Source of the DNA: Ignavibacteriota bacterium
GTDB taxonomy: Bacteria; Bacteroidota; Ignavibacteria; UBA10030; SZUA-254
Direction: 5' to 3'
Assembly: GCA_016212665.1 (NCBI GenBank)
Contig: JACREZ010000040.1
Coordinates: forward strand, 88,178 to 152,177
Length of the DNA stretch: 64,000 bases
Part shown: positions 46,168 to 55,630 of the stretch, piece after piece
Layout: each line of letters begins with the position of its first letter
Position numbering within the stretch: the first letter of the stretch is position 1
The notes under the pieces: model-generated
Told to the model about the DNA's origin: nothing
Database searches by the model: none
The model's input: only the letters and a program-made list of their open reading frames with translations
Translations under genes and position numbers: made by a program

Positions 46168-47001
46168 TCATTTTTTATTCCATTTTCCGAGCAAGAACTC
46201 TGTTGAGCGTTGTGTGAAGTCTGTAATATTTGCTTGACGTAAATGTGGCAGGTGTCCGCCATTTGGGAAAATCCAAAGCCTGCTATTGGGAATATGTTGT
46301 TTCATTTCTAATGCCTGGTCTAACGGAATAAAGTCGTTGTCACCATGCACGATTAACCAATTTGCAGTTATTAAGTTTAACATATCGGGCGTAAATGCAG
46401 GGTCTCCGTATGCTCTTCTGAATTGCCAAAACTGCCTTGCTTGCAACAGCGCTTTTTCATATCCATGATTCTTCGAGGCACGCTCGAGATAAGCAGGCTT
46501 AGCGCTGTCAGAACCATCTGCAATTATCCATTCTCGCACTCTCTTGTCAATATATATTTGCGCTCCAACTGTGATAACGTTTTTAAATTTATTCGGCTTC
46601 ATATAATTCGCGTAGAGAAGAGTCATCCCGCCGGCGCTTGCGCCAATTGCATTGGCGGTATCTATGTGTAGATAATCCATAAGAGCAAGAACGATGTTAG
46701 CATACTCACCATGTTTAAACTCCACATCATCCTTTTTGTAGATGTCGGAGCGACCATGACCAATCATATCAACAGCAATTACACGAAAATGCTTGGAGTA
46801 ACTTTCAAAGTAGGGCTTCCATGAATCTGCTGTACCGTTGAAGTTGTGAAGAAGTAAGAGCGGTTCACCCTGACCAATATCTTCGTAGTAAATTTTCGTT
46901 CCGTTGTAATCATAGAATTTCCCTGTTTCGGAAACCGGTACCTGGGAAAAACCCACAGAACATAGGATGAAGAACAAGAAGGTTGTGATTAACTGTCTCA
47001 T
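46168..47001 (-). CDS. Exported alpha/beta hydrolase
   Basis: A 277-residue protein with a signal peptide (MRQLITTFLFFILCSVGFSQ). The alpha/beta-hydrolase fold is clear: LLLLHNFNGTADSW (oxyanion region), the nucleophile Ser in GASAGGM, VHGDNDFI (acid) and NGGHLPHL (histidine). The substrate is unknown; an ester, lactone or peptide at the periplasm or surface is possible. The gene is more A/T-rich than its neighbours, stands alone, and is followed at 84 nt by porX. Confidence 0.88.
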   Translation of the reverse strand: MRQLITTFLFFILCSVGFSQVPVSETGKFYDYNGTKIYYEDIGQGEPLLLLHNFNGTADSWKPYFESYSKHFRVIAVDMIGHGRSDIYKKDDVEFKHGEYANIVLALMDYLHIDTANAIGASAGGMTLLYANYMKPNKFKNVITVGAQIYIDKRVREWIIADGSDSAKPAYLERASKNHGYEKALLQARQFWQFRRAYGDPAFTPDMLNLITANWLIVHGDNDFIPLDQALEMKQHIPNSRLWIFPNGGHLPHLRQANITDFTQRSTEFLLGKWNKK

Positions 47002-47307
47002 ATAATGATAATAATAAATGTGTACGTTCCCCCTTCACCGGAAAAATTATGGAGCGAGGGGAACAAGAAAAAGTTGATGTGAATAATAAGGAATCCAACA
47101 TATTCAAACAAGTTGGTTGAAGAACTGTCTCGTTTTTTCCCAATTCTTAGGGTTACCTAAGGATTGATGAGTCAAACACTCAGCATTAAAAAAACTGGAG
47201 TTGAGCCTTGAAGGGCATAATGCATTACGTTCCTACACCCGATAAATGAAAGGAGGGTTGTAATAAGAAAAAATATTCGGATTGAGTAGTAACTCAGTTG
47301 CCGTTGT
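47002..47307. other. 306-bp intergenic region between the hydrolase and VOC genes
   Basis: This stretch is A/T-rich. It should hold the hydrolase promoter on the minus strand, but I can pick none with confidence. A plus-strand AAAGGAGGG near 47249 resembles a ribosome site but no ORF follows. I see no RNA gene. Confidence 0.4.
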
Positions 47308-47682
47308 TCACTCATCTTGCGCAAACGTCAAGATATAGTTATTGATGTCAAGGATTGAGAACTCGGTGGCGCCGTAAAAAGTTTTTTCCAATCCTTTCAG
47401 AATGGTCACATTGCTTTGAACCTTTTGAAACAATTCACGAACGTTACTCACCTTGATATACAAAAGCAACGAACCGCCATCCTGCCTGCTGATATTCGGC
47501 AACTCCTCTCCGAGGCTCCCGAATGTTTGAAACATGATAGTAACGTTTCCGTTGTTCATCATCGCCCAAACGAAGTCTCCCTCTTCCGGTACGGTCATGG
47601 TCAATGTGAAGCCGAGCAATTTGTAAAACTCAATTGTCTCGTTGATATCCTTGACGAAGATGTTTGGTGTCAGGCTTTCCAT
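47308..47682 (-). CDS. VOC (glyoxalase/bleomycin-resistance fold) protein
   Basis: A 124-residue single VOC module (two beta-alpha-beta-beta-beta units): 'PNIFVKDINETIEFYKLLGF' at the start and ATEFSILDINNYILTFAQ at the end. The family includes metal-dependent isomerases, dioxygenases and drug-binding proteins; the active residues do not decide between them. I start at the ATG at 47682, since the longer frame begins with a TTG 12 codons earlier and adds nothing conserved. Neither start has a good ribosome site. Confidence 0.82.
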   Translation of the reverse strand: MESLTPNIFVKDINETIEFYKLLGFTLTMTVPEEGDFVWAMMNNGNVTIMFQTFGSLGEELPNISRQDGGSLLLYIKVSNVRELFQKVQSNVTILKGLEKTFYGATEFSILDINNYILTFAQDE

Positions 47683-47842
47683 AGTGTTCTTAATAGTTGT
47701 TGTGTGGGATGAACTCAATTATTGAAAATGAAGAGAGATAATATAATCGCAAGACTAATCTTCTCTTTACTCAATCAAGGCGTGGTCCGTGACAGAACAG
47801 ACCCAAAATTGAAATTTCGCGAAGGAGAACCATAGCGTTGTT

Positions 47843-47870
47843 GATTTCTGATTTTTTTCGGGCAGAAATC
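47843..47870 (-). terminator. Possible terminator hairpin after sprA
   Basis: Arms GATTTCTG (47843-47850) and CAGAAATC (47863-47870) pair around an A/T-rich loop, 19 nt past the sprA stop. An alternative pairing shifted by a few bases exists, and no external U-run follows. Weak call. Confidence 0.35.
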
Positions 47871-47889
47871 AGAATTCAACTTTCGGAAA

Positions 47890-50800
47890 TTATTGGATGG
47901 AAATATGAATATCCACACCCGCTTCGTTCGTTGTTGTGCCGGGGATGGTTGAACCACCCTCATCCGGCGCGGTGCGGGAATAACGATAGAACAACGATGC
48001 GGTAACGCGTGCGCTCAGTGTATAACGAATGCGCGGCTCCATGGTCGTGCGGATGTTTCCATCCAACGGTGTTCCTTCCTGATTGGTTTGCAGGAATGCC
48101 GGGTCGTGTTGGCGCCGTGTTTTTAACGCACGCGAATAGGTGAACGAAAACTCCAAATCGTTTTTCAAATTCAATCCGAACAACGGGAACTCAAAACCGC
48201 GACGCGAATAGTTGAGCGATAACGACATTTCCGATGTAACATCCTCCGTGATTTTCTGGTTTGTCAGACTCAAGTCGTACGCCGTGCTGGTTTTATACTG
48301 GAAGTTTCCGCCCAGATTTCCTTTCCATACTTCTTTGAATGTTGTTTGAAGTCCGATAAGCGGGGCAAAATCATAACTGATGCGCTCCACATCCGTTTGT
48401 TCGCTTCCATCATCGGCGATGTGGAAATCACGTCGGAACGAAGAGCGGTAACTATGGTCGAGCGACATAGATTGCACCCAATCGCTGATACCCGTAATTT
48501 TTTCTACGCCACTCCAACGCAGAGACCAGTTTGCGCGCGGTACAAATTGTCCGAGGAATTTATTGAGGAACGGAAGCGCTTCCATTCCCTTCTCGAATGC
48601 ATCTGCTGCCGCCGCGCCCGGCTTGTTCGTATATTCAGGGGATTTTATATTTGCTTCATACTTCTTTCCCACATCTTCCAGATTACTCTTGAAAACTTTA
48701 AACAGCAAAATCGGGGGAAGCGACATATACGAACGCTCAACAGTACCGCCAGTTTTCGTAGAACCTTCTATCGGAAGCCCGAGGATAGAATCTGTTGACA
48801 GGTTCGTTGTACGCCGGTATTGCCATCCGACTTTCCAATTGATTTCCAAAGAAGCGCCTTCCCACAACGGACGATTGGTTTTCAGAGCGATATCATTTTT
48901 CTGGCTGAAGTCGTTCGTCAGTCTACCATTTTTTGCTCGTAAACCAAGCGAGTTTGAAACCCAGCCATCCGGTCCGCGATACGCAATCGGTTCGAAGAAC
49001 GGGAAACTGCCTGTCCATCGTAATGTACTGCTTGGGTCGGAGACAAGTCCTAACTGATACAGCCGCGAAGGTCCGCCGCCGTTTGTGTCTGCATCCGGCA
49101 TCTGGAACGGGAGCGTTCCCCAGAAATTTTTAAACCCCGTACTTCCGATTACTCCGTTGTTGGCAGAGCGATTCGATTGCCCGAATGAAATGTTGATATT
49201 TTCATAATCAAGCAGTGGATACTTGATTAAAATCTTTGCAAAATACTTCAACTTCTCCAACGGGTTAATAGAGGCACTTGTATCTTCCACCGCGGCTGAA
49301 TCTGCCGGAATTCTCTTGGTAGAATCATTCGGGTCAACCCGCATTTCCCGCTGCTGAATGCGCGGTGGTTGTTGTTGTTTTGATTGTGCCGGTGCATCAT
49401 CATCCTTAAACCAACCGTCGGCAAGCGATTTCAGACGGAAGTTGAACCCCGCACTGATGGAGTTTTCCCACGCCGCGCTTTTGCCGAGGTCGCCGCGCTG
49501 AAACGCGTTCTGCCATGCATAGTTAACCCGGTACCCGACATTAATCTGGTCAAGATATTTTGTGATGTTGAAGATATTCGGGATTTTCGGTTTCAGGTTG
49601 AACGTGATGTTCTGCCCGTATGAACCATCGCGCCCGCCGAAGAAAAGTGCATGAAGGACTTGTGAAAAACTCTGTGTTCCGGTTGTATCAAGATACAACA
49701 AATCTCTTTTGATGTTGATAACATAATCGCCGCCAATACCAAGCAAACCACCTTCTGTAATTTTCCAACCGAACGATAATTGTTTCGAGGCATTGAACGT
49801 TCGCGTTTCGCGCACTGCCGAGTTTTGCGTTCTGCTTAACGATGAGTTCAATGAACGTCCGCCATCCAAACTGGATCTGAAGCCCATAATCGGGAAGAGA
49901 TAAATCTTCCAGTCTTTATAATCTTCCAGCAAATAAATTCCATTAAACAACGAAGAGAACGGTTGCAGGAAGAGACTGTGGTTCAGCGTCACATCATAGT
50001 TCATTCCGAAATTCCATTGCCATGAAGTAGCCGAAACAATGGATGGGTCGCGCTGACTTGATGAAGCATAGTTGAACCGGAGCGTGATGCTATTAATAAT
50101 ATCGCGGATATACCACGCCTCGAACGGCAGTCCGAATTTGAAGCCTGAAACAGAGAAGTTGTCACGCACACTCAACGTTTGCGATTCGGTGATGATACGC
50201 TCGGATGCGGCGAGTTTTTCTTCGGGAGTTGCATCTGCCGAAGTTCTCTCCCCCGCTCTCCGTGCCGCTTCATCAACAACGACGTCGGTGTTCGGGAGAT
50301 ATTTCGGCAATGCGATATTTTCCTGATGGCTGTAGGCAATCGGCAGTGATGTTTTCCAATCCTGCGGCAGGAAATGGTCAAGTGCAAAATTTGTATTGAC
50401 CGCCCAATTCTTCCTTGTCACGCGGTCGCCGAACGCACGGTCAACTCCGTGGTAGTTCGGGTCGGTGTACGAATAATTCACAGAAACATTTCCGAAGTCG
50501 GCTAATTTTATTTGCGTGTCGAACCTGTACGCGCCGCCTGCGCTGTTGTCCACCTCGGTTACACGCATTTCGTTCACCCACACCTTACCGAACAACTCGC
50601 GCGGCGGATTTGTGTAGCGTGTTTTATGCGGATATCTTCCCGAAATATTCCGGACGCCAATGCCAAGATATTGCACTTTCGTGAGTGCGGGGTTTCCGCG
50701 AATCGCATAGAACGAACCCGGTGGTCCGCTGGGAGCGGGAATCTGTGACGCGTTCGCACCGGAATCCCGCGCGGCTTTCACCGAAGTCAATTCGGAAAAG

Positions 50801-53800
50801 ACGACATTCATCTCACCCCACTCCGATGTGAGTGGCTGGCGGTATTCATAATAGTTTAAGGTGTCGGCTCCAAACCGTAAAAAGATTTCCGCATCTTCAC
50901 CAAACGACTGGTCACCATGCACAAAGACTTTCAACGAACGGTAGTTGAACATATCAATCGGGCGTTGAGAAAAATATTTCGCTACCTGCCGGGTCTCGCC
51001 TGCGCGCAACCCGTTGATAAGCATGGCAAGCGATTGTTCGTTCCCGAAAATTTCCTGGTCCGGCTGTGTGCGGTCCCGCTCACGGATAACGCCTGGGGGA
51101 ATCGTGTAGAAATCAGGCGCGCCGCTATTGTCTTCGATGTTCACGACCGAAACTTTCATTACAGAATCATCACGCATGGTTTCGAGCCATTGATTTCCGA
51201 CAAAACTGATTTCCGCGATTCGTAAACGGACCGGGGCTTTATATCCCGAAAGCCAGAGACGGATGTATTGAACATTTTGTAAAATGCTTACTACCGATTG
51301 CCCGCCAACTATCCTTGTACTATCCTGCAAGGGAATGCGAACCTGAAACCATTTGTTCGTTCCGCCGCCAACGATAGCAATGTTTTTCGAACCATCCTCA
51401 AGCGATTCTGCAAGCGGAATTTCATATTCAATATATGTATCGGTAACGTCTGCCGTACCATTCCCGTTCAGGTCTTCTGTGTCGGGATAGCGACCATCAA
51501 CCGAGTTTCGTTCACCATTTCTCTCTGTTCCGTTGATGCGTTCAAAACTATTGCTTTCGGTTGTATAGTCGAAATTATCGCCGCTCGGGTCGTCGGCATA
51601 CTGGGGGTTACGCGTAATAAATTCTGAATACCGTGCACGTTCCTGAACATCAGATAGCGTATCCAATCCAATATCTTCTCCGGGATTAAGAACGCCATTC
51701 GGTAAACCTGCGAGATTTTGTTCGGTGATGACAGCGTCTTCCGAATTCAACTTACCGTTCGGAACGACATCTTCGCTCACCTTTCCGATATCAACATACA
51801 ATCGTCCTTTACGCAAATCAAGCGAATCCTCGCTCGTCGCGCGGAACCACATTTCCAAGTACGCAATGTTCTGTTGTGTTAAATCTCCGGCTGTCGAGTT
51901 GATGTATCGCTGAACACCGTTCCAGTTTCTCTCCGGATACATCTTCAACGTCGAGTCAATATTCAAAGAGTAATTAAACATCCCGCGTTCGAGCGGGTTG
52001 TAATCGAGAATCAAAATCGGGACGAGTTCCTGCCCGCGGCGAACACTTTTAAATGGCCAGATTTCCTGTGTAGATACCGGCTCATATCGTTGTGTATTAT
52101 TGAACCACGACATTTTCGCTTTTGAATACATTTTCGAAAGCGGTGTCATAGTTTCAGGACCAACCAACGTATACACCGGCGGACTTGCAGGTTTCCACGC
52201 CGTGTAGTTGACATTGAGCGGAACAGTTCTTCGGGAACCTTCAAAGTCATCAATGTAGGCAATGCTCGCGCCGTTATCGCTTTGAATAGAACTTCGTTTT
52301 GTGTTCGGGTCGGGGAGAATGTACGCGGCTTCACCGGAAATTTTTATTGATGACATCTCACGCGCGCGGAGCCCGGGAATTGCATCAAGAGCAGAAGTGA
52401 GGAACGGAAGATTGAACGACGTTCCCCCGTCAATTCCCATGATGGTATTGTTCGTCGGCTCTTCGCCAAGACGGACTTTATCGCTGAGTGTTTCCTGATT
52501 CAGGTTCATAATGGTGAAACCGAATTTTGAATCTCGTCCCAAATCGAGTTCGCCGCGCGCTCCCATCAACGTCTTCGATGCAATCTGGAACATATCATTC
52601 TGTTCAAACTTCACCTGAAGATTCGCTCCCGGCACAAGCGCTTCTTCTTTCCTGACATTTACTTCACCGATAATATAATTCACATCATAATCAACACCGG
52701 CGGTAAGAGGTGAACCATTCAGCAACACCTGAACGCTTCCTTCGACAACATTGAACGAGCCAAGCGGAATCCGCGCGCTGACGGCACCTGTAACATTGAC
52801 ACGAATTGTATAGATATTACTCTGGAGTGAGTTTCTTTCCTGTTCGGTTAATTTTCTGTTATAGATGCCACGAAGAATTAAACTGTCATAATCTTTAACA
52901 CCGTTTGCTTCGAATTGTTCGGCAAGGGCAGAATCGAACGGCTCCAGGTTGGGGAAAATCAGTTCTCCCCGTTCTTTATCAATGGTAAAGTTCGGTAGGA
53001 AATCGAATAAATTATCAGGACCTTCACCGCCCACGCGATACCTGTCGAGTTGAAGCAGTGTCAACAAATTCACGCCTTTCGGGTCTTCTATATCGTTCCC
53101 GACTATGGGCTTGTAATACACCTTCAGGTCAAGTCCCCCTTCTTTAATATCTCTCGCATCGAGCGAATAAATATTTCGAAGTTGAAGTTTCCATGCAGGA
53201 TAATAAGATTCCGTTAAGTTTTCCGGCTTAATCAGTTTGAGTACGATTGGGCGCGTTGAGTTTGTATCGTTCCCGGCAAACTCTCCAAAGTACCTGGATT
53301 GTCCTCCAATCGTACTGTACGACACCGCAATGATTTCATTGTCGTTCGGAGCGGAGTTAAGCGAGATGAAACCTTCGACAGGATGAATTTTATAATCTTT
53401 GTTTGGTTCGAGACGAACAAAAAATCCTGAGTAGTACGAACCTACCGTAGAGTCTAATGTTGAAAGAATGTCTTCGTCATACGTTTCATTACGGTCAATC
53501 TTGGGAGGCAGATTAATGTACGCGCGTGCCTGTTTCCTTCCTTGTACCTGAGCATTAGTCGGCGCCTTCCAAACTTCAATTTCACTGATTTCCAACTGCT
53601 GCATCTCGCTTGTAATTTGCGGAGGATAGACCCGATGAAACTCTTCAAAAATTTTCCGATACACAGTATCAACAAAGAAGTGAGACAGTGAGTAACGCAA
53701 CGGAGAAATATCTTTCCCAACCGCTTTTGAACCACCCGACACCGAAACCTCTTTCGCCGAACCCTTCTTCTGAGAAACTAACGCAGTCAACTTGAGCGGA

Positions 53801-55041
53801 CCGAATTGCATTTCTGATTTAATTCCGAACAATGCCTGACTGCTTCCAACAAACGACGGAACAGAAAGGGAAACGTTTCCCGCCTCAATTGTTTTGATAA
53901 TGTCATCGTCGTATCCCTGATACCGAATTTTCAAGGAGTTTTCAAATTCAAACGTTCGTTGCGTGTTCCAATCGGCATTGATTTTCAACTTGTCTCCGAC
54001 CGAACCATCGACGTTAATAGAAACATCCTGTTTGAAATCGGGCTCGTTGCGCGATTGGTCTGTTGATGCCAATGTTTGCAGGTCGGAAGTAACATTCCGG
54101 AAGCCGGCGCGGATATCAATCGCCCCCGTAATGCGCAAACTGATTTTATTTTTTCCGAAAATGCTGAAAATCGGGTTTTGCGGAACGGGAATTTCAATAT
54201 TTGTGAACGAACTGAATAAGCCGCCAAGCCCATCGTCTCCCTTGTTAAGGTTGTACTCGTACGTCATCGTGCGCCAGTTATTCAGTTTCTCGAATTCAAG
54301 CCGTTGCCTGATGTATTCTTCCGTTGTCAGCGTGATAGGTACTTTCACATCCACGCCGTTCACCTGCTCGCGTATCGTGACAAATCTGCCAAGCGTATCC
54401 ATCGAAATCTCGCGCACGTATGCAGGAGAAACAACATCTAAGTACAACGAAGAATTATATCGCGCAAACAGATTGACCGCAACATCATCGCGGCGATGAT
54501 GCGTGTGTTGTTGCATCCTCCACGTCGAATCTAAAAAGACAACATACGTTGAATCATTCTTCGTGGAATCGGAACTTGTTGAATCGCTGGCAACACGCAG
54601 TGAATCATGAAGAAGACTTTTGGGGATTTTTAAACTATCTTCTTGTACAAGTGAATCGGGTTCTCCCGCTTCAGTTTCCGGTTCAACCTCCGGTTCTTCT
54701 TCAACAGAATCTTCCGGTGCAACAGACTCATCTTCTGTTGTATCAGGAATTTCAAGAGGAAGCGCTTCGACCGGCGTATCTTTTTTCAGACTGTCGGTTT
54801 TCACCGTATCCGCACCAACAAGGTCGGTATCTGCTAAAGCAGTAAATGTATTGGAGGACTGAAAAAGAAAATTACCTTGTGAGGGAGCGTGTTGATGTAA
54901 CATTCCCGTTGAAAAGGAAATAACTCCCGTCTGCTGTGTGAGCAAAAGAAGACACACCACACCTATCGCGTAAAAATAACGCGTACGCGTGAAATCCTTT
55001 ACTAACGGAACTAATGCGCGCGCCGGTAGATGTATAGTCAT
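47890..55041 (-). CDS. sprA: Type IX secretion translocon protein SprA (Sov)
   Basis: A 2,383-residue outer-membrane protein from the ATG at 55041 (a GTG ten codons earlier also opens the frame). After an export segment (YAIGVVCLLLLTQQTGVISF), an acidic Glu/Asp/Ser-rich stretch (about 60-135) and a long beta-rich body, it carries hallmarks of SprA: repeated 'FGIKSEMQFGPLKLTALVSQ' strands, 'IAYIDDFEGSRR' near residue 980, and 'NEMRVTEV'. In Flavobacterium the homologue is a 36-strand barrel that is the T9SS pore. The length fits the family (about 2,400). It would export the giant 4.3-16.0 kb cargo. The gene is monocistronic, divergent from 55631. Confidence 0.95.
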   Translation of the reverse strand: MTIHLPARALVPLVKDFTRTRYFYAIGVVCLLLLTQQTGVISFSTGMLHQHAPSQGNFLFQSSNTFTALADTDLVGADTVKTDSLKKDTPVEALPLEIPDTTEDESVAPEDSVEEEPEVEPETEAGEPDSLVQEDSLKIPKSLLHDSLRVASDSTSSDSTKNDSTYVVFLDSTWRMQQHTHHRRDDVAVNLFARYNSSLYLDVVSPAYVREISMDTLGRFVTIREQVNGVDVKVPITLTTEEYIRQRLEFEKLNNWRTMTYEYNLNKGDDGLGGLFSSFTNIEIPVPQNPIFSIFGKNKISLRITGAIDIRAGFRNVTSDLQTLASTDQSRNEPDFKQDVSINVDGSVGDKLKINADWNTQRTFEFENSLKIRYQGYDDDIIKTIEAGNVSLSVPSFVGSSQALFGIKSEMQFGPLKLTALVSQKKGSAKEVSVSGGSKAVGKDISPLRYSLSHFFVDTVYRKIFEEFHRVYPPQITSEMQQLEISEIEVWKAPTNAQVQGRKQARAYINLPPKIDRNETYDEDILSTLDSTVGSYYSGFFVRLEPNKDYKIHPVEGFISLNSAPNDNEIIAVSYSTIGGQSRYFGEFAGNDTNSTRPIVLKLIKPENLTESYYPAWKLQLRNIYSLDARDIKEGGLDLKVYYKPIVGNDIEDPKGVNLLTLLQLDRYRVGGEGPDNLFDFLPNFTIDKERGELIFPNLEPFDSALAEQFEANGVKDYDSLILRGIYNRKLTEQERNSLQSNIYTIRVNVTGAVSARIPLGSFNVVEGSVQVLLNGSPLTAGVDYDVNYIIGEVNVRKEEALVPGANLQVKFEQNDMFQIASKTLMGARGELDLGRDSKFGFTIMNLNQETLSDKVRLGEEPTNNTIMGIDGGTSFNLPFLTSALDAIPGLRAREMSSIKISGEAAYILPDPNTKRSSIQSDNGASIAYIDDFEGSRRTVPLNVNYTAWKPASPPVYTLVGPETMTPLSKMYSKAKMSWFNNTQRYEPVSTQEIWPFKSVRRGQELVPILILDYNPLERGMFNYSLNIDSTLKMYPERNWNGVQRYINSTAGDLTQQNIAYLEMWFRATSEDSLDLRKGRLYVDIGKVSEDVVPNGKLNSEDAVITEQNLAGLPNGVLNPGEDIGLDTLSDVQERARYSEFITRNPQYADDPSGDNFDYTTESNSFERINGTERNGERNSVDGRYPDTEDLNGNGTADVTDTYIEYEIPLAESLEDGSKNIAIVGGGTNKWFQVRIPLQDSTRIVGGQSVVSILQNVQYIRLWLSGYKAPVRLRIAEISFVGNQWLETMRDDSVMKVSVVNIEDNSGAPDFYTIPPGVIRERDRTQPDQEIFGNEQSLAMLINGLRAGETRQVAKYFSQRPIDMFNYRSLKVFVHGDQSFGEDAEIFLRFGADTLNYYEYRQPLTSEWGEMNVVFSELTSVKAARDSGANASQIPAPSGPPGSFYAIRGNPALTKVQYLGIGVRNISGRYPHKTRYTNPPRELFGKVWVNEMRVTEVDNSAGGAYRFDTQIKLADFGNVSVNYSYTDPNYHGVDRAFGDRVTRKNWAVNTNFALDHFLPQDWKTSLPIAYSHQENIALPKYLPNTDVVVDEAARRAGERTSADATPEEKLAASERIITESQTLSVRDNFSVSGFKFGLPFEAWYIRDIINSITLRFNYASSSQRDPSIVSATSWQWNFGMNYDVTLNHSLFLQPFSSLFNGIYLLEDYKDWKIYLFPIMGFRSSLDGGRSLNSSLSRTQNSAVRETRTFNASKQLSFGWKITEGGLLGIGGDYVINIKRDLLYLDTTGTQSFSQVLHALFFGGRDGSYGQNITFNLKPKIPNIFNITKYLDQINVGYRVNYAWQNAFQRGDLGKSAAWENSISAGFNFRLKSLADGWFKDDDAPAQSKQQQPPRIQQREMRVDPNDSTKRIPADSAAVEDTSASINPLEKLKYFAKILIKYPLLDYENINISFGQSNRSANNGVIGSTGFKNFWGTLPFQMPDADTNGGGPSRLYQLGLVSDPSSTLRWTGSFPFFEPIAYRGPDGWVSNSLGLRAKNGRLTNDFSQKNDIALKTNRPLWEGASLEINWKVGWQYRRTTNLSTDSILGLPIEGSTKTGGTVERSYMSLPPILLFKVFKSNLEDVGKKYEANIKSPEYTNKPGAAAADAFEKGMEALPFLNKFLGQFVPRANWSLRWSGVEKITGISDWVQSMSLDHSYRSSFRRDFHIADDGSEQTDVERISYDFAPLIGLQTTFKEVWKGNLGGNFQYKTSTAYDLSLTNQKITEDVTSEMSLSLNYSRRGFEFPLFGLNLKNDLEFSFTYSRALKTRRQHDPAFLQTNQEGTPLDGNIRTTMEPRIRYTLSARVTASLFYRYSRTAPDEGGSTIPGTTTNEAGVDIHISIQ

Positions 55042-55630
55042 ATCGCCGGACGCGTTGGAACCCCTAGGCACGTTGAAACTTCGATCCTGTTATTTATAAA
55101 AAGTACAGCGTAAGCAAGTCTTTCCTGCTCACTAAAATAAAACTGTTACCAAGAACCGATACAACGTTCCTTTCTGAGGCTTGTTGAGGTGGATAATGTT
55201 GAATTTATTATGAGAGACTTCTGCTCTCAACGATTACACGGAAAAAATAGGAAAAAGGTCTGTCAATAGCAAGAAAACAGTTTGCCAAAGCCCTTTCTGC
55301 TTTGAATATATTTTGTTGAACAGTATTATTCCCGTGAATATCGTTTTTCATGCCGAGACTAAACAGTCTCCCTATGATAAAAGTTGCCGGGGATGTTCAG
55401 ATTCAATAGATTTTCAAAAATGCAGAATCCGAATCTTCCTCGAACAAAATGTCCGTCCCATAATGAGCTTGTTGCCAGATGGTCATCGCGAGCGAAGCGA
55501 CGAAGTCCCAACGGGATGGCGCAAGGCGCTCACAATCTCGCTATCGAAAGTAAAACGGAATGCGGGATTGTTCGCTCTATTAATAAAGCATTTGCCGGGT
55601 TTTGAAACTTCAATACCCCGAAACCGTACC
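55042..55630. other. 589-bp divergent region between sprA and the four-repeat protein gene
   Basis: This should contain promoters for sprA (minus) and for the 55.6-58.9 kb pair (plus). Frames run through it but lack ribosome sites or conserved content. At 55482-55541 a partial relative of the dispersed palindromes is visible (GTCATCGCGAG, then GCGACGAAG, ending CAATCTCGC). A TATATTTTG near 55304 could be a Bacteroidota -7 box. No RNA gene recognised. Confidence 0.45.

Noticed and set aside
47240-47265. AAAGGAGGG as the ribosome site of a plus-strand gene
   Set aside because: The following frame closes within a few codons.
55313-55630. Extended N-terminus of the four-repeat protein
   Set aside because: The extra 106 codons cover repeat-like intergenic DNA and precede a clear signal peptide, so translation from 55631 is far more likely.
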